Shown: positions 51,989 to 63,099 of the stretch, in pieces
Layout: the number at the start of each line of letters is the position of its first letter
Position numbering within the stretch: the stretch's first letter is position 1
Source of the DNA: Unio delphinus
Taxonomy: Eukaryota > Mollusca > Bivalvia > Unionida > Unionidae
Direction: 5' to 3'
Length of the DNA: 64,000 bases
Assembly (NCBI GenBank): GCA_029339505.1
Contig: JAQISU010000057.1
Span: 5,228,001-5,292,000, forward strand
Translations under genes and position numbers: made by a program
Notes under the pieces: model-generated
The model's database searches: none
Seen by the model: the letters and a program-made list of their open reading frames with translations, nothing else
What the model was told of the DNA's origin: nothing

Positions 51989-52660
51989 TCAACCGAATAT
52001 TTGATCAAGTCCGATACGATATCGTGTCCGAGGATCATGTAGATTTATTGTTGCGAATCCGTGCGGAGTCGACTGAGCATGACTAAAGAAATCTCGAAAT
52101 TGATTGAATTCCATATCAGAGCACCATGTCTGCCAAATATTTCTAAGAGTATGAGTATCAACTCCGTTGAATACAGAAAGAATATTGCAGTTATCTCTGA
52201 TGACTTTTGGAACCTGAGTGTAGCGTTGAGTGAGATCTATTACGTCAGTGTTTTTGTGACGCCCACGGGAAAATATTCTAGCAGGATTTTTTTGTTTATC
52301 CAACATTATATCGTCGTATACGACTAAATTGTTAATATCTCCATCAATATCATCAATACTCGGTGCTTCATCGATATCGGTTATAAAATCAATGGCGTTC
52401 TCACCCTTAATTTCTGATGCATTCTCGTTAAAATCCTTTAACACTTCATAACATCGTTGATCATCTACGCTAGGGGCAATTAAATACAACTTATCCCACT
52501 TCATCCATCTCATTATTAAATTGAGTAACAATTGCGTTTTACCGGATCCAGATGGCCCGATTATAATCATCCGGATAGAGTTTGGTAGCGCTGCATGATG
52601 CTTAATTGGTTCTCTTGTTTTAGTCGCTGAAAAATCAATTATATCCATATTTCTATACAT
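51989..52660 (-). CDS. A32-like genome-packaging ATPase (element 2)
   Basis: 223 residues, intact. Walker A IIIGPSGSGKTQLLLNLI, Walker B NNLVVYDDIM and the FSRGRHKNTDVIDLTQR block match element 1. Its ATG (52658-52660) and that of the zinc ribbon (52666) are again 5 bp apart, so this tight divergent arrangement is conserved. The motor would load element DNA into the capsid. Confidence 0.93.
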   Translation of the reverse strand: MYRNMDIIDFSATKTREPIKHHAALPNSIRMIIIGPSGSGKTQLLLNLIMRWMKWDKLYLIAPSVDDQRCYEVLKDFNENASEIKGENAIDFITDIDEAPSIDDIDGDINNLVVYDDIMLDKQKNPARIFSRGRHKNTDVIDLTQRYTQVPKVIRDNCNILSVFNGVDTHTLRNIWQTWCSDMEFNQFRDFFSHAQSTPHGFATINLHDPRTRYRIGLDQIFG

Positions 52661-52665
52661 AAATT

Positions 52666-52992
52666 ATGGATCTATATTGTGTGAAGTGTAAAACGCGTAC
52701 TGGCACAGATGATGTGACGACGGTTACAACTAAAAATAACCGATCAGCGCTTTCTGGTAAATGCGTGCAATGTGGTACAAAGAAATTTAGATTTGTGTCT
52801 ATGAGATCTGATTTAAAAAAAAAAAACGAGGAGGTGATATCGCAGCCAAATTGGCAAAGCTCCCTGGAACCCCATGGGCAAAGTACCCCGGAGAAAAGCA
52901 CCTCCCAGGATATAGCTACTGTGGACCAGGAACCAGACTTGATATCAGACTCAATAATCAAAATCAACCCAACCCCGGTGAAGAACCAATAA
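52666..52992 (+). CDS. Zinc-ribbon protein (DUF5679-like), element 2
   Basis: Begins MDLYCVKCKTRTGTDD with the second knuckle CVQCG. The slippery heptamer A_AAA_AAC (52821-52827) is in phase. Unlike element 1 the zero frame does not stop soon after, because TGA has become TGG, and it runs on to 52992 by reading the phospholipase gene out of frame. The 108-residue length is therefore probably not native. Confidence 0.83.
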   Translation: MDLYCVKCKTRTGTDDVTTVTTKNNRSALSGKCVQCGTKKFRFVSMRSDLKKKNEEVISQPNWQSSLEPHGQSTPEKSTSQDIATVDQEPDLISDSIIKINPTPVKNQ

Positions 52993-53186
52993 ACGCCATT
53001 GATAAGGCCTGTCACCTTCATGATGTTGCTTATAAAAGCAGCAACCTGCAACACAGGCATCTAGCAGATGTGAAATTAATTCATGCGTTAAATGCTATTC
53101 CTGATAAATCCTTCAAAGGAAAATTGTCTTCATTTTTGATAAAATCGGCTATGAAAAGTAAATTGATGTTAGGTGCTGGTAATTAA
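52827..53186 (+). CDS. Phospholipase A2 domain, -1 frame (element 2)
   Basis: Calcium loop LPGYSYCGPGTRLDIRL and catalytic NAIDKACHLHDVAYKSSN are preserved. As in element 1 there is no ATG upstream of the active site, and the frame is entered by a -1 slip from the zinc ribbon. It ends at GAGN, 4 bp before the integrase ATG. Confidence 0.88.
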   Translation, partial: RGGDIAAKLAKLPGTPWAKYPGEKHLPGYSYCGPGTRLDIRLNNQNQPNPGEEPINAIDKACHLHDVAYKSSNLQHRHLADVKLIHALNAIPDKSFKGKLSSFLIKSAMKSKLMLGAGN

Positions 53187-53190
53187 TAAT

Positions 53191-54135
53191 ATGGACTCAA
53201 TTTATTATTCCCCAAGAGGATACTGGAGGGGTAAATCAGCAGTCCATAAACTCGCTAGCGCTGCAAAAGTGAAAAAAACCACTGCGGCTAATTGGTTATC
53301 CAAACAGGCACTATGGCAAATTTATCTACCACCGCCTAAACAAATTCAATTCTCGCATTTTGATGTGACCGCTCCTAATGAAGTTCATCAGGCTGATATA
53401 TTATTTCTACCACATGATCGTGGTTACAAATATGCGTTAACCGTAGTTGATATTGCAAGTCGATACAAAGAAGCAGAACCGTTAAAAACAAAATCAGCCA
53501 CTGAAGTCGCTTCTGCATTTGAAAGGATTTATCGACGAGGTCCTCTGCACTGGCCAAATCTATTGCAGGTTGATCCTGGCAAGGAATTTCAGGGTGCAGT
53601 GTTATCTACAATGAAATATCATAATGTCACCATACGACGAGGGCATACTGCGCTACATCGCGATCAGGCCATTGTAGAACGATTTAATCGGACGATTGCT
53701 GAGCGGTTATTTGGATATCAATACGCAAAAGAATTCATTCAAGAAAAGCGATCCAGTGAATGGGTTAAAAGATTACCATCTGTGATTACTGCACTGAATA
53801 ACGAGATTACTAGAACAATCAACATGAAACCTATCAACGCGATTAAAAATAAGTCAATACCCGTACAACCACAAAAAGATTTCAAAGAACCAATTCTTGG
53901 TAGTAGTGTCATTGTGAGGTACTTATACGAACCAGGAGAGCTTGAAGGGGGTAGAAAAAGGGCTACTGATCCTATTTGGAGCGTCACTACGCATAAGATA
54001 TCTAGTATAACACGATCAACTGGTAGACCTCCAGTCTATAAACTGGATTCAACTGCCCCTCAGCGGGGTTTTACTCGACAACAACTACAAGTGATTCCCG
54101 AGGATACTCAATTGCCACCGCATGGTCTTAACTAG
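53191..54135 (+). CDS. Polinton DDE integrase (element 2), intact
   Basis: Starts MDSIYYSPRGYWRGKSAVHK at 53191 (an upstream in-frame non-ATG extension is not supported). It has an N-terminal helical part, then the rve core with Asp in HQADILFLPHD, Asp in LLQVDPGKEFQ and Glu in QAIVERFNRT. The C-terminal domain ends RGFTRQQLQVIPEDTQLPP. At 314 residues it is a complete integrase. It lacks the palindromic 18-bp insertion of element 1. Its last codons overlap the 3' end of the convergent polymerase gene. Confidence 0.92.
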   Translation: MDSIYYSPRGYWRGKSAVHKLASAAKVKKTTAANWLSKQALWQIYLPPPKQIQFSHFDVTAPNEVHQADILFLPHDRGYKYALTVVDIASRYKEAEPLKTKSATEVASAFERIYRRGPLHWPNLLQVDPGKEFQGAVLSTMKYHNVTIRRGHTALHRDQAIVERFNRTIAERLFGYQYAKEFIQEKRSSEWVKRLPSVITALNNEITRTINMKPINAIKNKSIPVQPQKDFKEPILGSSVIVRYLYEPGELEGGRKRATDPIWSVTTHKISSITRSTGRPPVYKLDSTAPQRGFTRQQLQVIPEDTQLPPHGLN

Positions 54136-57100
54136 CACCGTTGCGTCTATTGCACTCAAGACAAGTCAACATCACATTATTTCTGACATGACCGAGATTG
54201 TTATTTTTTCTGTCTACGGTGAATTGGCGAGGATCCTTATCCGAATACTGCCAACGCATTATACAATTGCAACTCGCGCAGTGATTATTCTGTTGTTTCT
54301 TCAAAGTGATTATTAATTTAGCATCAATATCAAATTCTCGTTGTTTTTTTTTGTCCTGTTGTTTGTAACCGGAGAGTTTTTTTTATTAATGATGCTAACA
54401 TCAATATCATCCATTGTTGTGTCATTATCATCGAAAACAACTCTTCGAAGTTGATTTATTTTTCGTACTCTGGATACTGCGAGATAGACTAAATTCGACC
54501 ATTCGATGTGATTATCCACCATCCAAACAATTGTATCCGATATAGTTAATCCCTGTGAAGAGTGTATCGTCGCTGCGTATCCTAGCGTCCACGGGGATTT
54601 ATTAGCACGCAATGCATCTTCAACGACATTGATATCAACCAGCACAATATCATTTAATACGAGAATTTGTTTTTCACTCTGTCCTGGAATATCAACTTCA
54701 ATATTCTGTTTTCGTGTATCCGATGGCCTATAACAAAGGGGTACTGGAAGCGTTGCAAATTTTTCTTTATGCAATTCAAATAACTTCATCTGAAGTGTAT
54801 CCCTGACTATTTTTCTACTTGCAATGATCAAATCGTTTGGTCTCCATGTTTCCCAGAAATCATTCATTGGAGTTTCTGAAATCACTTCATGCGCTATTTC
54901 GCATTGGATTCTATCCGGTTGTAATCTAATTAGTTTCTTAAATTCTCGTAATCGTTCATCAAGTGATCTATAATCAGTGGTGATTTCTTCATAGTAGTCT
55001 ACAAAACCCTTTAGCCATTCATGTGGAGATGCACCGACAAATGGTGGTGGTTGGCCGTGATCCCCGCACATGACGACTTTTGTGTTTTTGTTTAACAACC
55101 ACTCAAGAAATGTTTTTAATACATCTAATGACACTGTGCATATTTCATCCCAAATTATGATTTCAGGAATGAATTTATCACCCATACGCTCAGGAGTCCA
55201 TTTGTCACCTTTCCATCGAAAAAAACTGTGATAAGTGCAAGCATTTACCCCTCGTTGTATCATCTCTCTGGCGAGTCTGTGAGTCGGTGTTAGCACAATC
55301 ATGTTAGAAACGCTAGCGTTTCCACGACGAAATAATTCAATTGCACGAGTTGTCTTTCCTGACCCACCACAACCGTTTAAATAAACTGTCTTATATCTAC
55401 ATACTGGATCAGATACCGGTGGTGCATTAGAAAATTCTGATTGAATTTCAATACGGTTACAACAAAGATATTTATCATCCATGGCAACGTCTGCGGATTC
55501 ACAATACTCATGTAGCATCTCCTTTTTAAATCGCCAACGCCCCCAATTTTCTTCGGGATCTGTGAATGCCGCTACAGCTGATTTGTACTTATTGTGTATA
55601 TACATCGAATCAGTGGCCACTCTAACCGCGGTATTAGGAAATCTATTTATCATCGAAAATAGATTGATAGAAGCATAGGCTAGCATTGAACTTCTCAAAT
55701 GTGTGTACTGGGAATTATATCCATCACAGTAGGTAACAACCGTACCTAATTTCTCACCATTGGATAGAAAAGCATCCTTACGGGATACAAGTTTTCCCTG
55801 TTTCATTAAATCCGTTACAATAAAATCGTATTCAGCGACATCTATGATCAACCGCGAAGAGTATTTTGCGTTGTCGTATCGTCCACCCTGGGTAAATTTA
55901 CCGATTATTCTTCTTCCGAGATCTTTTGCTTGTTCTTTTTTAATTTCAAATAACTTCTTAGACCAATTTATGATTTCTTCTTCACTGAAATCTGGAAACT
56001 GTTTTCGTAGTTCGTTGATTATTCTATCTAGATCGGGTTGTGGTAGCCAAACTTCTTTCTGAGCTCGATAGCATATAATAGCCTCGGAAACAATCAACGA
56101 TATTAGCATACCACAATCAATCATATATCTCAATAGCACTATTGGCATCCAGTGTTTTTCAGATAGGTGTCTACCGAGCCAAACATAACTACACGGATGT
56201 AACCCTGTAGCTAATTCAAATGATATCACACGAGCAAATCCGGTTAAATCAAAATCAGGCAATGGTGCATTAATCGCAACACGAGTCATTTCATGCGTGG
56301 GGTGTCCAAATCGTTTGAAGTACTCAGCGCATTCCCCATATCCGAGAAAACTTCCGGGATAACACGCGGCTATATCAATTGAAATCATACCATCACGTGA
56401 GTATTTCGTATTCCACAGTCCTCCATGACCAAATTCGACGCAACTCAATTTAACATCCTCGAGAAAATCACTTCGTGTTGGACGCCATGAGCTTTTTTCT
56501 CTTGCGAAGTGAGCTACCACTGATGGAATCGTAAAACTATCCGTGAGTAGTTTTTCATGGGAATTCTCCGGTGAAAAATCACTAGCGATTTTTCTCATTC
56601 TGTTATCTAATTCTTCAATGCGATATAATTCACCATTTGGTTTTACAAATTGATCGAATTCTTCATCACTTCTAAGTAACCACACTGACACAGGATCATC
56701 CTTACACAACGCATGAATAGCATCGAATAATCTCTCTTCATAGAAAACATCCCCGACGAACTCCTTAGGGATATATCTCACGGTTCGTTCTCATGGAAAT
56801 ATTGTTACCGCAGGTGTCCACGCGTGTTTGTTATGATCAATAATCTGTATTGGGGCTCCTCGCGATTGATATTTCGGTTCGTATAATACTTCTCCGGTTA
56901 TTGTTGTTACTGATATTGGAAATTTTAATGATGCTTCTAATTTAGCTATATCAGAAATCTTTGCACCGTGCTGTTTTACCGTTAATTCCCACTCGGTTAT
57001 TTTTTTTCGTCTTAGATCAGTTAGTTTATTCCCCCGGGACGCATTTGTGAAGTGTTCTATTATTCGTTCTGCTACACAATTCAGTGAACTAGAATATTTC

Positions 57101-57924
57101 ATAGGAGCTAGTTTTGCGATATCGGGTTTATCATTTAACGGATATATCCCATAAACCATTGCTGTTACGGTATAAGATCTTTCGTAGTATGGCTTATCGA
57201 TTCCGGTTAGAATTCCTGGTTTGGAATCTCTACTCACAATGACAGTTTTTTTATTCTTGAGGATTGGTTCAAATTTATCCCTAATAATCCATTTGCCATC
57301 GACTTCGATAATGAATTTGATTCGGAAAAAATGCCGTTTTTCCCCAACACGTGAAATTATCACTGCTGCCTTTTCATCATTCATGGTAGCGTCAACAACA
57401 CCATCAATTCGAAATGTTGACCAACAATAAGATGCTCCATCACGCTTGAATTCATTAAAACAGTCTCTGATTTTACTAATCATGGCTTTATCAAGAATTG
57501 TATTCTTTGGTGTATTAGAAACTATATCGAGATTGAATTGAGCATCTTTCCAGGGGTAATCTCTCTTGGACGTTATTTTTGGTTTATCGAGATTAAATCT
57601 AGGATTGATTTTCAATAATCTCTTAAACTCTTTCATGTTTCCGTCTATTGGACGTTTTTTTGGTTTATCGAGATTAAATCTAGGATTGATTTTCAATAAT
57701 CTCTTAAACTCTTTCATGTTTCCGTCTATTGGACGTTTGTTACGTTTTTTTGGTTTATCGAGATTAAATCTAGGATTGATTTTTAATAATCTCTTAAACT
57801 CTTTCATGTTTCCGTCTATTGGACGTTTTTTGGGTTTATCGAGATTAAATCTAGGATTGATTTTTAATAATCTCTTAAACTCCTTATCAGCATTTTTCGA
57901 AGGCGTTCTCCCTAATTCCCTTAT
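54132..57924 (-). pseudogene. DNA polymerase B / SF1 helicase / HNH gene, broken
   Basis: Nearly identical to the element 1 protein over polymerase and helicase. Breaks: the ATG is ATA (57922-57924); an Arg codon is TGA at 56791-56793 (a CpG-type change); and an eight-T run at 54377-54384, versus seven, shifts the frame before the HNH finger, whose codons remain between 54132 and 54370. Unlike element 1 it keeps helicase motif VI (NLVYLAVSRVRKINQL). Only four 27-residue N-terminal repeats are present. The nonsense codon separates the N-terminal domain from the polymerase palm. Confidence 0.9.
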
Positions 57925-57948
57925 GCTATAATTAAAACAAGCATTTGA

Positions 57949-58371
57949 ATGAAAGATTTTTATATAATGAATCTTTGCAAGTGGCTTATGATTGGATCAG
58001 TAACCCCGTGTAACAAATCATGCAGAAATGAGTTTTGTGGGTATCATATGCAAAGCTTTCGTCGTGGAAGCCTTGGTCCGTTACCCTGTATTCTACGTGG
58101 GGTTGGGGTCAGGGGAAAATCTCAGTTGTGTCTAAATTGCGGTGGTAAGCGATACAGGGAGTTGAAGCGTTATTATGATAAAAGAATAAAAAATGGAGAA
58201 TCAATCAGAAATTATGACCCTGACGCTGACAAAGTCAGTATTCTTGACGCTGATAAAGTCAGTATTCTTGACGCTGACAAAGTCAGTATCAAGGATAAAA
58301 TCATAAGAACTTCTCAAGACTACATCGAAAGATTTATCATTAAACCAAACGATGAATTAGACAAACAATAG
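57949..58371 (+). CDS. Cys-rich putative zinc-binding protein, 134-140 aa
   Basis: Cysteines are arranged as two clusters: CNKSCRNEFCGYH, then later PCILRG and CLNCGGKRYRELK, consistent with a small zinc-binding domain. The middle contains three copies of DADKVSIL, encoded by a repeated CTGACAAAGTCAG palindrome. The start may be 57949 or the ATG at 57967. Role unknown. It lies divergent to the polymerase gene, whose ATG region is about 25 bp away. Deleted in element 1, but an old relic exists at 610-840. Confidence 0.72.
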   Translation: MKDFYIMNLCKWLMIGSVTPCNKSCRNEFCGYHMQSFRRGSLGPLPCILRGVGVRGKSQLCLNCGGKRYRELKRYYDKRIKNGESIRNYDPDADKVSILDADKVSILDADKVSIKDKIIRTSQDYIERFIIKPNDELDKQ

Positions 58372-58385
58372 TATTATGTATACGA

Positions 58386-58889
58386 ATGAACCAAGAATTC
58401 AGACAACACCCTGTGATCACAAATTATGAAGCATCCAGTGATGGTGTTGTAAGAAACCGCAGACTGAAGAAACCAGTTGGTGCTGACAATGGTGGGGGAT
58501 ATTTGATATTTACTGTTAGGGAGGGAAAAGAAACGAAAACTTATCTCAATCATCGTTTCGCATTTGAGTGTTTTTATGGATTGATCGAGGATGATTTTGT
58601 TATTGATCATATCGATTCTAATCCGAAAAACAATTCTTTATCAAATCTGCAGGCTATCACACAAAGTGAGAATACCAAACGAGGAGAGACTGGAAAATGC
58701 TCAAAAAAAGCGAGACCAGTAAAATCTTTGAATACAACAACTAACGAAGAAAAAATATTTCAATCATTATATGAAGCCGGTAGGCACTTCGATATTTGTA
58801 AAGCCTCAGTACGAAAAGTTGCAGAGGGGGTAACCAAAACGGCGATTTCAAAAGGGACGGGACAGAAAATTCAATTTAGTTATGTCTAA
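58386..58889 (+). CDS. HNH endonuclease with NUMOD-type tail (element 2)
   Basis: 167 residues: EASSDGVVRNRRLKK start, YLNHRFAFECFYGL, FVIDHIDSNPKNNSLSNLQA, then the NUMOD1-like SLNTTTNEEKIFQSLYEAGR. All HNH core residues are kept. It has a slightly longer loop (REGKETKTY) than element 1. The stop again overlaps the next ATG (TAATG). Confidence 0.87.
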   Translation: MNQEFRQHPVITNYEASSDGVVRNRRLKKPVGADNGGGYLIFTVREGKETKTYLNHRFAFECFYGLIEDDFVIDHIDSNPKNNSLSNLQAITQSENTKRGETGKCSKKARPVKSLNTTTNEEKIFQSLYEAGRHFDICKASVRKVAEGVTKTAISKGTGQKIQFSYV

Positions 58890-58933
58890 TGCGTCATATT
58901 TTTCATTTAGAAATATATCATTATTATAGAATA

Positions 58934-59290
58934 ATGAATTCTGAAAACATGAATAGCATTTTATTCGAGATTTCAAAATTGAAAAGTTGGGATATTGAAC
59001 TATCAGATGGGTTAAATCCTGATCAAATCATGTCTGATTTTCAGGATATTGAATACGGAGTTAACAACAATAAATATATGCTACCAAAGAAGTATGCGCT
59101 CATCAAGAGAATTCAGAATTCTATTCGGGACTCTCTCGCATTTTCCAGTGACGTAAGTGTGTTCGCTCCGTTGTATACCATCGTAGAACGAATACGAAAG
59201 GAATTGGGGTACGAATACGAATTGAAAAAGGAGGTTAATTCTAAAGTTAGAAACCTACGGGCATTATTTCAAGAAAATGAACAATTTTGA
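58934..59290 (+). CDS. Conserved protein of unknown function (element 2)
   Basis: Begins MNSENMNSILFEISKLKSWD at 58934; the overlapping upstream ATG is at 58889. Only a handful of residues differ from element 1 (36922-37278), far fewer than in the neighbouring HNH gene. Confidence 0.7.
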   Translation: MNSENMNSILFEISKLKSWDIELSDGLNPDQIMSDFQDIEYGVNNNKYMLPKKYALIKRIQNSIRDSLAFSSDVSVFAPLYTIVERIRKELGYEYELKKEVNSKVRNLRALFQENEQF

Positions 59291-59608
59291 TTGACCATTT
59301 ATCATTATTTGATTGTGACCGTCCCTCATAGAGATTTTAATTTTTTTTTAGCATTTTTTGATTAAAAATGTCAAAATCAGTGAATAAAAAATATTTCACA
59401 CTGAATAAAAATTGATGGACGGTTCAGATTGATCAATGGAAAAGTGGGGAAAGTGACATTATTATTATTTTATATACAATTTGGACACTTTCCCCATCGA
59501 TGAACGAAGGTGTATCACGATGAAATAACACTTCCATGACCATCCGATGGTGTTAGGTCGGATTGAAAAATTGTTTTGCAATTGAAAAATTGTTTCTGAT
59601 TTCAAATA
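59291..59608. promoter_or_regulatory. Conserved noncoding gap with perfect hairpin
   Basis: Arms TGGGGAAAGTG (59445-59455) and CACTTTCCCCA (59486-59496) around a 30-bp AT-rich loop. The stem is kept and the loop differs from element 1. It precedes the first virion gene; ATTGAAAAATTGTTTCTGAT occurs just before the ATG. Confidence 0.5.
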
Positions 59609-60625
59609 ATGGTCAATGAAGCATTAACAACCCGATTGGCTCGTGAACGACTGGATGCAATCAGGAGATTTGTACCAATTCGTGACTCTGTACGGAATAA
59701 ACTGCAACAACGACAAAAAGCGCAGACTGACTTTTCTGTGTCAAGTGAACAACTGTTTACTCCAATAACAAGTGCGACCAAAGATGTGAAAAAGTTAACT
59801 GAAGCAGCGATATACGGAGATATTCCTGAGCGAGAACGAGTAAAGAAGGCGCCGCTGCTTGATACGCTTGAAAAGATAGCAGCAGAGACCGGACAAACAC
59901 GCGCAGGGATACAACAGTTATCCAGTGATATAAAAACTCAGCGCGAGTATGAACAATTAGCTGATATTGATGATTCTGCGCCTGAACCACAACCTGTTGA
60001 TGTCGTCACCCCAAGAGGTGTTCCCTTTATAGACAAATTCACCGAAGGAGCTATAACAGAAATCAAACGACCTGAATTAATAAAACCCAACGATTATGCG
60101 GATTTTGGCATTTTCGCTATCAAAAAATATTATTCAAGGGAAGAGTTTTTAAAAGACGAGTATAAAAACAGTAGAATTAAACGAGACGACTGGGTAGATT
60201 GGTTATATAAAATAAACAAGGAGATTACTGGTAATTTGAAAAAGGATACAATTGAGTACAGAACTTTTAAAGCAGGAGTTGATAGCTATGGTATACAAAA
60301 ACAACAAAGTCGAGGCCGACAAAGGCAATTACTTGATGATAGTGAGGGCGCAACTGGTACAACTGAGGAAACAAGCGGAAAAGGATATTCGATTGGAAAT
60401 CCAAAGGATGTCTTTGACTCTACCACGACATGTCCTGGTAGTGTTATCAATGATATATCACGATTAGAAGTTCTTGTAGGAGGTTTCCGAGCTGGAAATA
60501 ACTCACCGGAAATAATTAATGAAGCAGCTGATATCTGTAGACGATTATTTCAGGGTGGTATCATGGATATCAGCACATATCGAGATTTCATTGACGAGTT
60601 AGCAAATGGGTATCATAGTGACTGA
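59609..60625 (+). CDS. Coiled-coil virion-type protein, intact, 338 aa
   Basis: N-terminal LARERLDAIRRFVPIRDSVR and Gln-rich coil, then TLEKIAAETGQTRAGIQQLS. The second half begins FIDKFTEGAITEIKRPE and the C-terminal block is NEAADICRRLFQGGIMDIS. It is open where element 1 has TGA. The first two-thirds are nearly identical to element 1 and the last 100 residues diverge. Function unknown; presumed virion component from position and from its recurrence in divergent Polintons. Confidence 0.78.
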   Translation: MVNEALTTRLARERLDAIRRFVPIRDSVRNKLQQRQKAQTDFSVSSEQLFTPITSATKDVKKLTEAAIYGDIPERERVKKAPLLDTLEKIAAETGQTRAGIQQLSSDIKTQREYEQLADIDDSAPEPQPVDVVTPRGVPFIDKFTEGAITEIKRPELIKPNDYADFGIFAIKKYYSREEFLKDEYKNSRIKRDDWVDWLYKINKEITGNLKKDTIEYRTFKAGVDSYGIQKQQSRGRQRQLLDDSEGATGTTEETSGKGYSIGNPKDVFDSTTTCPGSVINDISRLEVLVGGFRAGNNSPEIINEAADICRRLFQGGIMDISTYRDFIDELANGYHSD

Positions 60626-60665
60626 ATTGAAAAGTCAATTGAAAAATTGTTTCTGATTTCAAATA

Positions 60666-61103
60666 ATGATCATACACTACAATCATGATAAACCAACCCC
60701 CGTCTATGTAGTTAATTCACGGTTTCCAGTTTATAGAGTATACTACGGAGATGGTTTAGGCAATACCATTGCAGGGTTATTTGCGAGAATGGCTCCAAAA
60801 GTGATGCCGTTAGCTAAACAACTAGGAATGAAAGCCATTGATGTTATTCGTGATAAGGGTATTAGTGCTGTTGGAGATTTTGCTGGAAAAGCGTTTTCAA
60901 CTGCGAAGAATAAAATAACATCATTAGTGAGACGAAAAAAGAAACTGGTACCATTGCCATCTACAGCGGAAATGCCTGCAAGTGTTAGTAGAATTATAAA
61001 TAACGCAGTAGACGAAAAATTAGCGTCGATGGCTTTAACCCCCGACCAAAGCAATATTGCAAATATGATAGCAGGAAGTGGCTTTAAAAAACTACGACGA
61101 TGA
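60666..61103 (+). CDS. Basic/amphipathic minor virion protein, 145 aa
   Basis: Begins MIIHYNHDKPTPVYVVNSRF, then YGDGLGNTIAGLFARMAPK, a helical Ala/Lys region and a basic tail. Shorter than the element 1 version because the TGACTTCGTCA hairpin segments are absent. The ATG is preceded by ATTGAAAAATTGTTTCTGAT, the same leader as the preceding gene. Confidence 0.62.
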   Translation: MIIHYNHDKPTPVYVVNSRFPVYRVYYGDGLGNTIAGLFARMAPKVMPLAKQLGMKAIDVIRDKGISAVGDFAGKAFSTAKNKITSLVRRKKKLVPLPSTAEMPASVSRIINNAVDEKLASMALTPDQSNIANMIAGSGFKKLRR

Positions 61104-61157
61104 GAATGGAAAAATCGTTTACGATTTCACTATTTAGACTCTGATAAATAGAATAAA

Positions 61158-62568
61158 ATGTTCAAACAGTCACCTGATCCAGCGTTTGATATAGACGCCC
61201 CAGTTCGCAAGGATGATTCTGTACGCGATTATCAATATTACGCCTATCATGCCATAGACTCAAATAGTCGAGCAAGAATTGAACTTCAAGTCCATGATAC
61301 CAGTAAATACTTTTTGCCCTGTGAAGCGTTTATTGAAGTAGAAGGAGAACTTGTAACAGCTGATGATACTCCTGCTGTACCAGCACCGTATCCAGATGGT
61401 ACTCAAGTCGGTTTTGTCAATAATGGTATTATGGCGTTATTTGAGAGTGCTAGATATCTCATTGATGGAAAAGAAATTGAGTCCATAGATCGCGATGTTG
61501 ATGTGGCTACAATAATAATCGGGTTAGCGAGATATTCCGATGATTATACAAGATCAGCAGGACCTTCTATGATGTTTGCAAAGGATAATAAAAATACCGC
61601 TGGTGGAAATCAATTTGTTGTAAGACGACCAAAAAAAACGTGATAATAGTGATGCTGATGTCGAGAATATGATTATAAACAATGATGTTAATTTCAATCT
61701 AGGAGCTGCAACACGTATTTCAATGTTGCAAGGAGCGCGTAAATCATTTTCATGCGCGATTCCACTGCATCACATATTTGGATTCTGTAGAAACGTCCGA
61801 AAAGTTATCTACGGGGCGAAGCATACAGTATCGCTTGTACGAAAAAGTGATGATAACGACGCAATCTGGAGGATTCCAGCAGATGCTGCAAATCCCAATG
61901 CTGATGCCGGTAAAGTCAATTTAACAAAAATATCATTGTGGATGCCAGTGTTGACTCCAGCAATCACCGCAGAAGGACGATTACTATCATTTATGGACCA
62001 AGGAGGAAAATCATTACTAAGTTGGCTAACCGTGAGTACAGATGTTAAACAATCAAATATCAACGGGTTATTCACTTGGAACCTAGCATCAAAACAAGGC
62101 GTTTCTGCGCCACGTCATATATTTATTGCGTTAAAGGATAACACACGAGTTGGCAATCAACTCTCCAGCCATATGATATTTGATCAGTTAGGTGTGAAAG
62201 ACGTCTCACTGAGAATAAACGGCCAGCAGGAACCATCCGAGGATATACAACTTAATTACACAGAAAATCATATTGCACGAGTTTATCATCGTCTGTTGTC
62301 ATTTATGGCACGCGATCAAAATGTCGATACTGGTTTGCAAATATCACAATATGATTTTAAAAATCTGTATCCGATCTATTACTTCTCACTGGAACATCTC
62401 GATTTGATGAAACAATCTGTTGTTGATATACACTTTAGAGCTAATGTGACTCGTGGTGCTATTGCTAATTATAGAGCGGTTGCTGTCATTCTCAGTGATA
62501 AATCAATGCTACTTGAAGGTGTTGGTGGAAGAATGAGAGTGGTAGATGCACCAGTAGAAAATCTTTGA
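61158..62568 (+). pseudogene. Major capsid protein (double jelly roll), frameshifted
   Basis: N-terminal blocks DDSVRDYQYYAYHAI and TSKYFLPCEAFIEVEG; C-terminal blocks CAIPLHHIFGFCRNVRKVIY and FKNLYPIYYFSLEHLD. An eight-A run at 61631-61638 shifts the frame; the two parts overlap only out of frame. The break lies within about 20 codons of the position of the stop codon in element 1, in a poorly conserved loop between the two jelly rolls. Confidence 0.88.
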
Positions 62569-62616
62569 TTGATTTTCTCGATTTTTCATTGAATTAGAAT
62601 CAATCAATTATGTATA

Positions 62617-63079
62617 ATGTCATATAGTGTTATTAGTGTTGCGTTAACTCCCGGTCAATTAAAAAAATTGCAATCGGAATCAGCTAAAAAATGTGGAACC
62701 ACAATCACGTTGAAACCCAACCAAATGACTGGTGATGCAAATAAATTATCACTGACAACTCGTCAAATAAAACATTTCAATGATGCACTTGCAGCCAAAA
62801 AAGGTGTTCAGATTACTCTTTCTGCGGCTGCTATCAAAAATATGATTAAAACAGGCGGTATATTTCCGTTGTTAGCTGCGATTCCAGCATTGATTTCAGC
62901 AGCAGCCCCAGCGGTGGCTAAAGCGGCTGCGTTAGGAGCCGTTGGTACTGCAGCAGGAATGGCACTAAAGAAAGCAACTGGGAAAGGATATAAAAAAGGG
63001 AAAGGGTCTAAGACTACCAGGAACCCCGTATTCATGGTACAGCGGAAAGGGTCTAAGACTACCAGGAACGATTTATTAA
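62617..63079 (+). pseudogene. pX-like virion protein, frame lost near the tail
   Basis: Starts MSYSVISVALTPGQLKKLQS, with a hydrophobic Ala-rich stretch (IFPLLAAIPALISAAAPAVA). A six-A run at 62992-62997 (eight A in element 1) shifts the frame before the Gly/Pro-rich tail. The family-typical tail (two copies of a KGLRLPGT motif) is in another frame and ends at 63079. As a by-product the literal frame reads on into the protease gene as one 303-residue frame. Confidence 0.72.
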
Positions 63080-63099
63080 TTGAGGAATCGAAGATTCCT

